Part shown: positions 1-5,681 of the stretch, in pieces
How the letters are laid out: the number at the start of each line of letters is the position of its first letter
How positions within the stretch are numbered: the stretch's first letter is position 1
Assembly: GCA_903908025.1 (NCBI GenBank)
Contig: CAIVQM010000428.1
Location: forward strand, 1 to 7,044
Source of the DNA: an uncultured bacterium
Lineage (GTDB): Bacteria; Actinomycetota; Actinomycetes; S36-B12
Direction of reading: 5' to 3'
DNA length: 7,044 nt
Program-made: the position numbers and the translations under genes
Notes under the pieces: model-generated
Database searches by the model: none
Told to the model about the DNA's origin: nothing
The model's input: only the letters and a program-made list of their open reading frames with translations

Positions 1-1
1 C

Positions 2-28
2 ACCGCACCCGCCACCGCGACCCCGTGA
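2..28 (+). CDS. C-terminal tail of an upstream gene (partial)
   Basis: Reading from base 2 gives eight sense codons (TAPATATP) and a TGA at 26-28, six bases before the ATG of the next gene. The Ala/Thr/Pro composition and G/C-ending codons fit a disordered actinobacterial protein tail, and the tight spacing fits an operon with the dehydrogenase gene. Too little is present to identify the protein, and an open frame this short could arise by chance. Confidence 0.3.
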   Translation, partial: TAPATATP

Positions 29-34
29 GGAACC

Positions 35-1213
35 ATGACAAGCACCGTCATCCCGCCGTTCGCCAACCACCTCCCGGTCCGGATCCGCTTCGGCGAGGGC
101 ATGGGGGCGACCCTGCCGGCCGCGATCGCCGAACTCGGCACTGATCGAGTCTTCCTGATGGTTGACGAGGGCATCGAGGTGCACAACCCTGCCGTGGCAG
201 CGCTGCTGGCAGATGTGGCGAAGGCAGACGGGCTGAGCATTGTCCGGTTCGACAAGCCAGCAGGTGAGCCGACGATCTCGATGATCGACGATGCCATCGC
301 TGCGCTGGCCGCATCGGGTGCCGGAGTCGTCGTGGCGCTGGGTGGCGGATCGGTGATCGACACGGCGAAGGCCGCGCGCTTGGGCGCACAGCTGGGTGTG
401 ACATTCCGGGAGTTCATCAACGGTGCCCCGACGTACCCCGTGGCAACCGTCCCGCTGATCGCGATTCCGACCAGTGCGGGCACCGGCTCCGAGGTATCCG
501 GTGGGGCGGTCGTGTCCGATCCGGAGTCGGGTCGCAAGGCCGGCATCGCCAATGCCAACCTGCGCGCGCAGATCGCACTGGTCGATCCGCTCCTCACGTA
601 CAGCATGCCGCCGACGATGACGGCCAACACCGGCATCGACGCGCTCGCGCAGGCGATCGCGGGCATGGTCGCCAAGTGCAGCACCCCGATCGGCGACGCC
701 ATCGCGCTTGAGGCGATCCGCATGATGACGCCGGGCATCGTCGCCGCATACCGCGACGGCACCGACGCTGCCGCCCGCGCGGCAATGTCGTGCGGCAGCA
801 TGATGGCCGGGCTCACGATGAACATCTCCGATTGCACGGCCGAGCACTCCCTCGGTCAGGCCATCGGCGGCCTCAAGCATGTTCCGCATGGTCTGACCAT
901 CGGCCTCGTCCTCGTCGAGACACTGGACCGCGAGCGCATGCACGTGCCCGAGCAGCTCGAGCGGGTGGCCGATGCGATGGGCGAGCCGGACGATGGCAGC
1001 AAGGACGGGTCGCGTGCGGTGCGCGCCGTTCAGCGGGTGCTCGCTCAACTGGACTTCCCCGTGCTCGGCAGCCTGGGGATCACCGAGGCCGATATCGACC
1101 AACTGTCCGACCTCGCGCTCGCTGACTTCTTCATCACGCAGTCGCCTGTGCCGTGGAGCAAGGACGAGGTCGTCGCTGCCTTCACTTCGGCCCTCGCCCT
1201 CTCCGCACGCTGA
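35..1213 (+). CDS. Iron-containing (type III) alcohol dehydrogenase family protein with altered metal site
   Basis: A 392-residue protein of the usual length for the Fe-ADH/maleylacetate reductase family, cytosolic NAD(P)-dependent oxidoreductases. The N-terminal Rossmann-like domain carries the family dinucleotide motif GGGSVID at 103-109, and PTSAGTGSE at 145-153 is the second diagnostic block. The C-terminal helical domain holds the metal site: Asp202 (in GIDAL), His271 (in AEHSLG) and His285 (in VPHG) are present. The position that is His in the usual DALTHAIE block is Gln206, its following Glu is Ala, and the second His of the HxxxH block is Gln275. Three ligands remain, an arrangement known from glycerol dehydrogenase and dehydroquinate synthase relatives, so activity with another metal or substrate is possible. 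The substrate cannot be read from the sequence. The ATG at 35 follows GAGG at 27-30, and the gene probably shares a transcript with the gene upstream. Confidence 0.9.
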   Translation: MTSTVIPPFANHLPVRIRFGEGMGATLPAAIAELGTDRVFLMVDEGIEVHNPAVAALLADVAKADGLSIVRFDKPAGEPTISMIDDAIAALAASGAGVVVALGGGSVIDTAKAARLGAQLGVTFREFINGAPTYPVATVPLIAIPTSAGTGSEVSGGAVVSDPESGRKAGIANANLRAQIALVDPLLTYSMPPTMTANTGIDALAQAIAGMVAKCSTPIGDAIALEAIRMMTPGIVAAYRDGTDAAARAAMSCGSMMAGLTMNISDCTAEHSLGQAIGGLKHVPHGLTIGLVLVETLDRERMHVPEQLERVADAMGEPDDGSKDGSRAVRAVQRVLAQLDFPVLGSLGITEADIDQLSDLALADFFITQSPVPWSKDEVVAAFTSALALSAR

Positions 1214-1223
1214 GGGCCTCCCT

Positions 1224-1244
1224 ACCCTCGGTGCCTTCCGGGGT
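1224..1244 (+). terminator. Possible terminator hairpin after the alcohol dehydrogenase gene
   Basis: ACCC (1224-1227) and CGG (1229-1231) pair with CCG (1238-1240) and GGGT (1241-1244) around a six-base loop, with one bulged T. A competing foldback pairs GAGGG (1212-1216, over the stop codon) with CCCTC (1225-1229). There is no T-tract, which is common for actinobacterial terminators. It lies just before the putative -10 box of the next gene, consistent with separate transcripts. Confidence 0.35.
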
Positions 1245-1250
1245 GGGCGA

Positions 1251-1256
1251 TAGCGT
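1251..1256 (+). promoter_or_regulatory. Putative -10 box for a leaderless yjdM transcript
   Basis: TAGCGT fits the actinobacterial TANNNT -10 consensus and ends exactly six bases before the GTG at 1263, so transcription would begin at or next to the start codon. No Shine-Dalgarno sequence precedes the GTG, which supports leaderless initiation. No convincing -35 hexamer is visible about 17 bp upstream. Confidence 0.55.
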
Positions 1257-1262
1257 GCGGCC

Positions 1263-1607
1263 GTGAGTGATACCCCGCCCTGTCCTGAGTGCGCATGTGA
1301 GTTCACCTATGAACTGGGCGGGCTCATGGTCTGCCCGGAGTGTGCGCACGAGTGGGCGGTCGGCGCCACGGACGACGGGCCGATCGGCCACGTGGTTCGG
1401 GACGCGGTAGGGAACCCGCTGGCAGACGGCGACGACGTCATCATCGTCAAGGACCTCAAGGTCAAGGGCAGTGCGACGTCGATCAAGGTCGGCACCAAGG
1501 TGCGCGGTATCCGACTGGTCGAGGGATCGGGGGACCATGACATCGACTGCAAGGTCGATGGGTTCGGTCCGATGATGCTCAAGTCCAGTGTTGTGAAGAA
1601 GGCCTGA
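1263..1607 (+). CDS. yjdM: PhnA/YjdM family zinc-ribbon protein
   Basis: A 114-residue protein that I recognise as YjdM, formerly called PhnA, close in length to the roughly 111-residue E. coli protein. The N-terminus is a zinc ribbon with CPEC at 7-10 and CPEC at 24-27, followed by the family's conserved C-terminal domain with blocks such as LADGDDVIIVKDLKVKG, KVGTKVRGIRLVEG and DIDCKVDGFGPM. The name phnA came from its position near the E. coli phosphonate genes. It is not phosphonoacetate hydrolase, and its cellular role is not established. A GTG start is chosen because it gives the canonical N-terminus directly ahead of the zinc ribbon and lies six bases after a TANNNT box. No C-P lyase genes accompany it here. 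Confidence 0.93.
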   Translation: MSDTPPCPECACEFTYELGGLMVCPECAHEWAVGATDDGPIGHVVRDAVGNPLADGDDVIIVKDLKVKGSATSIKVGTKVRGIRLVEGSGDHDIDCKVDGFGPMMLKSSVVKKA

Positions 1608-1653
1608 CCCGTACGTCAATGCACCGCTTACACCCCTCCACATCGACTACCTG

Positions 1654-1659
1654 AAGGAG
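1654..1659 (+). promoter_or_regulatory. Strong ribosome binding site for the DUF1269 gene
   Basis: AAGGAG lies five bases before the ATG at 1665 and decides that start over the in-frame ATG at 1677. It is the clearest Shine-Dalgarno site on the + strand here and contrasts with the leaderless layout of the gene just upstream. Confidence 0.75.
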
Positions 1660-1664
1660 CACCA

Positions 1665-2228
1665 ATGTCCGAGGACATGAACATCGAGGCTGTCGCTGTC
1701 AGCGATGGCGCCTACACCCTGCTCGTCGCCGACTTCGACGACACCCAGGCCGCCTGGGATGCCTACGAGTTGCTGAAGTCGGTCGAAGACGGCCGGCACC
1801 TGGAGATCGAGAGCGTCATCGTCGTCAAGCGCGAGGACGATGGCACGCTGGAGGTCCAGAAGACCACGGATCACAGCACGCGTCGCGGCCTCGGCTGGGG
1901 CGTCGTCGGCGGTGTCGTGCTCGGCGTCATCTTCCCGCCGTCGATCATTGGCAGCGCGATTGTGCTTGGCGCTGCTGGCGCGGCGACGGGCAAGGTGCGC
2001 GAACTGCACCACAAGAAGGAGCTTGCAGAGGAGCTTCAGGACGCCATCGCGCCCGGCCACTCCGGCATCATCGCCCTCGTGTCCGACCCCGCGGTCGTCG
2101 AGATCCGCAAGGCCCTCGACAAGGCCAACCGCGTCGTCGAGTCCGCAGTCGACAACGTCGTCGCGGCCGACATCAAGGCTGCCGCGAAGGAAGCCGAAGC
2201 CGAGGAGAAGGCCGACGACAAGGCCTGA
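1665..2228 (+). CDS. DUF1269 family membrane-associated protein
   Basis: A 187-residue protein resembling the DUF1269 family, whose function is not known. Residues 17-55 form an alpha/beta segment (YTLLVADFDDTQAAWDAY followed by LEIESVIVVKRED) like the N-terminal fold of the family. Residues 77-110 are a glycine- and alanine-rich hydrophobic hairpin (GWGVVGGVVLGVIF, then a PPS turn, then GSAIVLGAAGAATG) that probably inserts in or lies along the membrane. Residues 112-140 return to a soluble segment ending in SGIIALVSDPA. The last 40 residues are a charged Ala/Glu/Lys helix (KAAAKEAEAEEKADDKA) that may be a coiled coil or flexible tail. It follows yjdM by 57 bases and may be cotranscribed with it. 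Relatives are often seen with stress-response genes, which is only a hint about its role. Confidence 0.8.
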   Translation: MSEDMNIEAVAVSDGAYTLLVADFDDTQAAWDAYELLKSVEDGRHLEIESVIVVKREDDGTLEVQKTTDHSTRRGLGWGVVGGVVLGVIFPPSIIGSAIVLGAAGAATGKVRELHHKKELAEELQDAIAPGHSGIIALVSDPAVVEIRKALDKANRVVESAVDNVVAADIKAAAKEAEAEEKADDKA

Positions 2229-2262
2229 ACCCGTCCGTCTCTGACGGTCACAGCAAGCTGAC

Positions 2263-2306
2263 GAGCCGTCCGGTCAGTGCCCCACTGGGGCCTGGTCGGA
2301 CGGCTC
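2263..2306. terminator. Long bidirectional hairpin between convergent genes
   Basis: GAGCCGTCCG (2263-2272) pairs perfectly with CGGACGGCTC (2297-2306). Inside it, GT/GT can form two G-U wobbles, CAG (2275-2277) pairs with CTG (2292-2294), T2278 is bulged, and GCCCC (2279-2283) pairs with GGGGC (2287-2291) around a three-base ACT loop. The stem has about 20 pairs and begins 34 bases after the DUF1269 stop codon. It also contains the last nine codons and the stop codon of the convergent transporter gene. No T-tract follows on either strand. It is the likely transcription end for both genes. Confidence 0.7.
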
Positions 2307-3890
2307 TGCTGCTACCTCGGCAAAGAGGGACTTCTCCTCGTTGAAGTGCGGGTACTTCCACCACACGAGCACGAATCCGATCACGACTGAGGCGATAGCC
2401 ACGCCGATTGCCGCCGCCTTGCCCTCGGTGAACGCCTGCTGGGCGGCGTTGATGAGCTCAGCTGCGTTGGCGCTCGACATCGTCGCGGCGACGGCCTCGG
2501 CGCCTTCGTACGACGAGGCGATCTGGACGGCCGCCGTCTTGCCCAGCGCCTGTGCCTGGTCGGGCGGCAGCGTGGCAAACGCCTTGACGAAGTACTGGCT
2601 GTAGGCGATCGCGAGCAAGGTACCGAGTAAGGCCTGGAACACCGCACCGCCGAGGTCCTTCGTGAGGTCGGCGGAACCCGAACTCATGCCGGCCTTGCTG
2701 ATGGGGAGCGACATGCTCAGCGAGCGCATCGCAGCGGTCGACGAGAAGCCGATACCGATCCCGAGCAGCAGATAGGCGACGACCACCCAGACGAGGTTCG
2801 CGCCGGGCTGCCAGAAGATGAGCATCTCCACGAAACCGACGGCCACGACGCCGAGCCCGACCATGAACGGCAGTCGGGTGCCCTTGGCCTCGATGACATT
2901 GCCGGCGATGATCGAGGCGGGCATCATCCCGACGGCGAGTCCCAGTGTCAGCAGCACAGCGGTAAGCGGGGTCTCGTGCAGGACGTTCTGGGTGAACTGC
3001 TGGCCGATGAACATTCCGCCTACGAGGGCGCCGAAGGCGACCAGCCCAACGACGAACGCGACCCAGAAGGTCGGGATCGACGCGGCCTTGAGGTCGAACA
3101 GCGGGTTGGGTGCCCGTCGCTCACGCAGGACGAAGAGCAGTCCGGAAACCAGTGTCACGCCGAAGAGAATCCCGATGACGGGCGTGAATCCCTGCGGGAG
3201 AAGGACGATGCCAAGGACGAAGGACGAGATCATCACCACGCTGAGTCCGCCGCCGGGATGGTCGACCGGGTCGCGGACCTCGCCACCCTTCTTGGGCAGG
3301 ACGATGAAACCGACGACGAAGACGACGATGGCGACGGGAACGGTGATGAGGAAGACCGACCCCCACCACAGCGAGCCGAGCATCCAACCGCCGAGGATCG
3401 GGCCGATGACCGATGTGCCGGTGCCGATGCCCGTCCACAGCGAGATTGCCCGGGTCTTCGGGGGACCGCTCCACAGTGAGGCGATGAGCGAGAGCGTCGT
3501 CGGATAGAGCATGCCGCAGGAGATGCCGACGGCGATCTGCGCAGCGATGAGCATCGTTGCGCTCGTCGACATCGCGGACAGGATGGAGAACGGCACACAC
3601 AGGGCGGCACCGATCAGCAGCAGCTTCTTGCGGCCGTAGCGGTCACCGACCGCGCCTAAGTACAGGACGGTGGCGGCGATCCCCAACTGGTAGGCATCCG
3701 TGATGGCGGTGAGTTGAGTGTCTGTTGCGTCGAGCGCTCGGCCGATGGAGGGGAGGGCGACGTTGGAGATTGAGGTATTGATGTTCGCGACAATGGCGCC
3801 GGCGATCAGCGTCGCCAGGATGATGCCTGCCTTCGCTGGCACTCCCGCGAGTGCTGACTTGCTCGTCGGAGCCGGGCTGGCGGTGGTCAC
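2274..3890 (-). CDS. DHA2-type MFS efflux transporter, 14 membrane helices
   Basis: A 538-residue multidrug-type major facilitator of the length and 14-helix pattern of the DHA2 (EmrB/QacA) drug:proton antiporter family. TM1 spans about residues 22-42 and ends in NTSISNVALPSIG, the family's D1-like block, here with Asn where QacA-type pumps have Asp. Motif A, GAVGDRYGRKK, is at 79-89 in the loop between TM2 and TM3. Motif C, GTGTSVIGPILGGWM, is at 156-170 in TM5 and marks antiporters. A polar segment at about 437-490 precedes the last helix and probably forms a large outer loop. The GTG start follows GGGAGC by eight bases. The gene begins 53 bases after the oxidoreductase with no terminator between them, so it is likely the last gene of the operon. 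The exported substrate is unknown. Confidence 0.9.
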   Translation of the reverse strand: MTTASPAPTSKSALAGVPAKAGIILATLIAGAIVANINTSISNVALPSIGRALDATDTQLTAITDAYQLGIAATVLYLGAVGDRYGRKKLLLIGAALCVPFSILSAMSTSATMLIAAQIAVGISCGMLYPTTLSLIASLWSGPPKTRAISLWTGIGTGTSVIGPILGGWMLGSLWWGSVFLITVPVAIVVFVVGFIVLPKKGGEVRDPVDHPGGGLSVVMISSFVLGIVLLPQGFTPVIGILFGVTLVSGLLFVLRERRAPNPLFDLKAASIPTFWVAFVVGLVAFGALVGGMFIGQQFTQNVLHETPLTAVLLTLGLAVGMMPASIIAGNVIEAKGTRLPFMVGLGVVAVGFVEMLIFWQPGANLVWVVVAYLLLGIGIGFSSTAAMRSLSMSLPISKAGMSSGSADLTKDLGGAVFQALLGTLLAIAYSQYFVKAFATLPPDQAQALGKTAAVQIASSYEGAEAVAATMSSANAAELINAAQQAFTEGKAAAIGVAIASVVIGFVLVWWKYPHFNEEKSLFAEVAAEPSDQAPVGH

Positions 3891-3943
3891 AGGCTGATGC
3901 TCCCACGACAGTGGCCCCCTTCATCGGCTCGGATCGAGAAACG

Positions 3944-4921
3944 TCAGATCGAGATCGCCACTTTGCCGCACGCATGGCCGGCCTCGATTTGCCGGATGGC
4001 TTCCGGAGTCTGGGCAAGCGGGTAGGTCTGATCGAGCAGCGGTGTCACGTCGCCAGCCTCGATCAATTGCGTCAGACTCGAGAGTTCCTCTGCTCCTTCC
4101 TTGGCCACCAGTCCGGTGAGTCGCTGGCCGACGAAGACCGAGACGAGTGGCGCCATGAGTTGGCGCTCGAACCCGCCCAGCATCGGGCCGCCACCGTGCT
4201 CGCCGCCCACCAGGACAAGGGTTCCCTTCGGTGTGAGCGCCCGTCGCAGAAGTGACAGCGGGCGGTTGCCCGCCGTGTCGATGATGACGTCGTATTGCCG
4301 GCCGTTGGAGGTGATCTCCTCTGCCGTGTAGTCGATGACGTCGTCAGCGCCGAGGGTTCGGACCACGCTGGCCTTCGCGGTGCTACAGACACCGGTGACG
4401 CGCGCACCCATCGACTTGGCAATCTGCACGGCGAACGATCCGACACCGCCAGCGGCACCGATGACGAGCACCTCCTGGCCGGGCTGAACGCGGCCGCTGT
4501 CACGAACCGCCTGGAGCGCGGTAACGCCAGAGATCGGCGTGACAGCGGCCTGGGCGAAAGTGAGATTGGCGGGCTTGGTGGACAACTGCGCCTCGGGCGC
4601 AGTGGCGAACTCGGCGAAGGAGCCGCTCTCGCACGTGCCGTAGACCTCGTCGCCGGGCTGGAAGCGGGTGACGGCAACCCCCACCGCCTCGACGATCCCC
4701 GAGACGTCGCGGCCGCGAACGGCGACCTTGGGCTTCGTGAGGCCGAACCCCATGGCGCGCACGAGGTAGGGCCGGCCAGTCATGAGGTGCCACACCCCTG
4801 GGTCGACGCCTGCTGCGCGGACTCGCACCAGTACGTCCTTGTCGCCGATGCGTGGCGTGTCGGTTTCCCGCAGATTGAGGACGTCGGCTGAGCCGTACTT
4901 GTCCTGTGTCATCGCCTTCAT
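3944..4921 (-). CDS. Zinc-independent MDR oxidoreductase (quinone reductase-like)
   Basis: A 325-residue medium-chain dehydrogenase/reductase. The N-terminal GroES-like domain has the subgroup hallmarks GVDPGVW (38-44), GRDVSGIVEAVG (70-81) and RFQPGDEVYG (86-95). The Rossmann domain follows, with GAAGGVGSFAVQIAK at 155-169 binding the NAD(P) cofactor. GRD replaces the GHE motif of zinc alcohol dehydrogenases and the four-Cys structural lobe is missing, so it should work without zinc, as quinone oxidoreductases and enone reductases do. It resembles the reticulon-4-interacting-protein-like MDR group. The ATG at 4921 overlaps the stop codon of the repressor gene (ATGA), indicating translational coupling, and the efflux pump gene lies downstream. 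It probably reduces a quinone, enone or similar electrophile with NADPH, but the substrate is not identifiable. Confidence 0.9.
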   Translation of the reverse strand: MKAMTQDKYGSADVLNLRETDTPRIGDKDVLVRVRAAGVDPGVWHLMTGRPYLVRAMGFGLTKPKVAVRGRDVSGIVEAVGVAVTRFQPGDEVYGTCESGSFAEFATAPEAQLSTKPANLTFAQAAVTPISGVTALQAVRDSGRVQPGQEVLVIGAAGGVGSFAVQIAKSMGARVTGVCSTAKASVVRTLGADDVIDYTAEEITSNGRQYDVIIDTAGNRPLSLLRRALTPKGTLVLVGGEHGGGPMLGGFERQLMAPLVSVFVGQRLTGLVAKEGAEELSSLTQLIEAGDVTPLLDQTYPLAQTPEAIRQIEAGHACGKVAISI

Positions 4922-5151
4922 GGCAACTGCCTTTCAGTATCGGGGTACTGGAATACGTCATCGAGGGGAACCGCAAATGCGCGGGAGATCTGGAAGGCCA
5001 TCTCGAGGGAGGGTGAGTAGCGACCCTGCTCGATCGCGATGATCGTCTGCCGGGTGACGCCGACGCGCTGGGCGAGGTCGGCCTGCGTCATCTCGCCGTG
5101 TGCGAAACGAAGGGCGCGAATGGAGTTCGTGACGTTCGTCGACTTCACCAT
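4918..5151 (-). CDS. Small XRE/Cro-type HTH transcriptional regulator
   Basis: A 77-residue DNA-binding protein that is little more than one helix-turn-helix domain. Residues 7-18 form the first helix. MTQADLAQRVGVTRQTIIAIEQGRYSPSLEMAFQISRAF (21-59) matches the HTH_3 pattern, with the recognition helix around TRQTIIAIEQ (33-42), and VPLDDVFQYP follows. There is no separate ligand-binding domain, as in the small HTH proteins often encoded beside a small membrane protein. The ATG at 5151 overlaps the end of the preceding gene by seven bases (ATGGTGA). The GTG at 5148 would make a four-base GTGA overlap and is an alternative start. A weak GAGG lies nine bases upstream of the ATG. A longer frame up to 5220 is open but runs inside the membrane protein gene. 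It probably represses its own operon through the repeats at 5582-5645. Confidence 0.88.
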   Translation of the reverse strand: MVKSTNVTNSIRALRFAHGEMTQADLAQRVGVTRQTIIAIEQGRYSPSLEMAFQISRAFAVPLDDVFQYPDTERQLP

Positions 5152-5570
5152 CCGACGAAGCCTCGTCGGTAGGCGACGAGCTTCGCGACAGTGCCCAGAA
5201 GCGCGGACAGCACGAAGCACAGGTAGATGACGTTCGCGATCCAGAAGTACTCGAGTTCCAGCATCGACATGATCAGGGCGCCGACACTTCCGACGACCAC
5301 CATCGACATGCCGATGTGCTCGCCGCGTCTGTTGATCTCCTGATCGCGCTCATCCTTCTGACCGCGGTCGCGGGTGGCGACGGACACGATGATCATCAGG
5401 ATGATGTTCGCGAGAATCGCTGCGATGACGGTCCACACCATCGGCCAGGCGTAGGCGACCTCGACCAGCGGAACGTCCTGCGCGCGGCTGATGATGATCA
5501 GCGCGTAGACCGCGAAGGACAGCACGGTCACCACCCCGAAGACCCACTGGTTCTTCTCCTGATAAGACAC
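5145..5570 (-). CDS. Small four-helix membrane protein paired with an XRE regulator
   Basis: A 141-residue integral membrane protein with four predicted helices: about 9-28 (VFGVVTVLSFAVYALIIIS), 38-62 (including MVWTVIAAILANIILMIIV), 81-102 (GMSMVVVGSVGALIMSM) and 105-133 (FWIANVIYLCFVLSALL). Between helices 2 and 3 is a charged cytoplasmic-type loop, RDRGQKDERDQEINRRGEHI, with the DERD-x-EI-xRRGE pattern seen in DUF2178-like proteins that neighbour small HTH genes. The protein ends in AYRRGFVGW. I chose the GTG at 5570 because AGGAG lies five bases upstream. The frame is open to 5633, but that stretch contains the promoter. The gene opens the operon and overlaps the regulator. Its function is unknown. 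A role in sensing or in controlling the regulator is a guess. Confidence 0.8.
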   Translation of the reverse strand: MSYQEKNQWVFGVVTVLSFAVYALIIISRAQDVPLVEVAYAWPMVWTVIAAILANIILMIIVSVATRDRGQKDERDQEINRRGEHIGMSMVVVGSVGALIMSMLELEYFWIANVIYLCFVLSALLGTVAKLVAYRRGFVGW

Positions 5571-5575
5571 GGTCA

Positions 5576-5580
5576 CTCCT
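5576..5580 (-). promoter_or_regulatory. Ribosome binding site deciding the start of the membrane protein gene
   Basis: On the - strand AGGAG is followed by five bases (TGACC) and GTG. This selects the start at 5570 over the upstream in-frame ATG codons at 5600 and 5633, which lie at the transcription start and in the -35 box. Confidence 0.75.
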
Positions 5581-5581
5581 C

Positions 5582-5645
5582 TGTAAAGAATCTTTGACAT
5601 CACGAATGTAAAGTAGATCGGACTGCGTGTCAAATATGCTTTACA
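5582..5645. repeat. Cluster of TGTAAAG/CTTTACA motifs, candidate operator
   Basis: TGTAAAG occurs at 5582-5588 and 5607-5613, and its complement CTTTACA at 5639-5645. A near copy, CTTTGACA, is at 5592-5599. CTTTGACAT (5592-5600) and ATGTAAAG (5606-5613) form an inverted repeat broken only by one extra G. The copies sit in the leader, over the -10 box and just upstream of the -35 box of the operon. Such AT-rich repeats stand out in GC-rich DNA and are the best candidate binding sites for the HTH protein of the operon. Confidence 0.55.
5605..5633 (-). promoter_or_regulatory. Strong sigma-70-type promoter of the four-gene operon
   Basis: Read on the - strand, TTGACA (5633-5628) is a perfect -35 box, separated by exactly 17 bases from TACATT (5610-5605), a good -10 box. 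The start of transcription is expected near 5598, which gives a leader of about 28 bases containing the AGGAG site. A copy of the TGTAAAG motif overlaps the -10 box and another lies in the leader, well placed for repression. Confidence 0.75.
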
Positions 5646-5669
5646 TGGCCCTCGTGGTCGACGCCCTGC

Positions 5670-5675
5670 TAACGT
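5670..5675 (+). promoter_or_regulatory. Putative -10 box for a leaderless MazF-like gene transcript
   Basis: TAACGT fits TANNNT and ends exactly six bases before the ATG at 5682, the same geometry as at yjdM. No Shine-Dalgarno sequence lies between them, since the intervening bases are CCGGCC. No clear -35 box is visible at the expected distance. Confidence 0.55.
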
Positions 5676-5681
5676 CCGGCC

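Noticed and set aside
1263..1607. Phosphonate-degradation context suggested by the old name phnA
   Set aside because: No C-P lyase, phosphonate transport or phosphonoacetate hydrolase gene is present, and this protein family is not the hydrolase.
1182..1643. - strand open frame (153 codons) across yjdM
   Set aside because: It runs antisense to yjdM, which matches its family along its full length. No ribosome site or family match was seen for the antisense product.
2818..3507. Long + strand open frame (229 codons) opposite the transporter gene
   Set aside because: It lies wholly antisense to a clear 14-helix transporter. The product is a low-complexity Thr/Pro/Ser/Arg sequence typical of a shadow frame in GC-rich DNA.
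4295..4891. Long + strand open frame (198 codons) opposite the MDR oxidoreductase
   Set aside because: Antisense shadow: the oxidoreductase motifs on the other strand are unmistakable, and this product has no recognisable domain.
5598..5600. Leaderless ATG start for the small membrane protein
   Set aside because: It lies at the predicted transcription start, only four bases from the -10 box, whereas the GTG at 5570 has AGGAG at ideal spacing.
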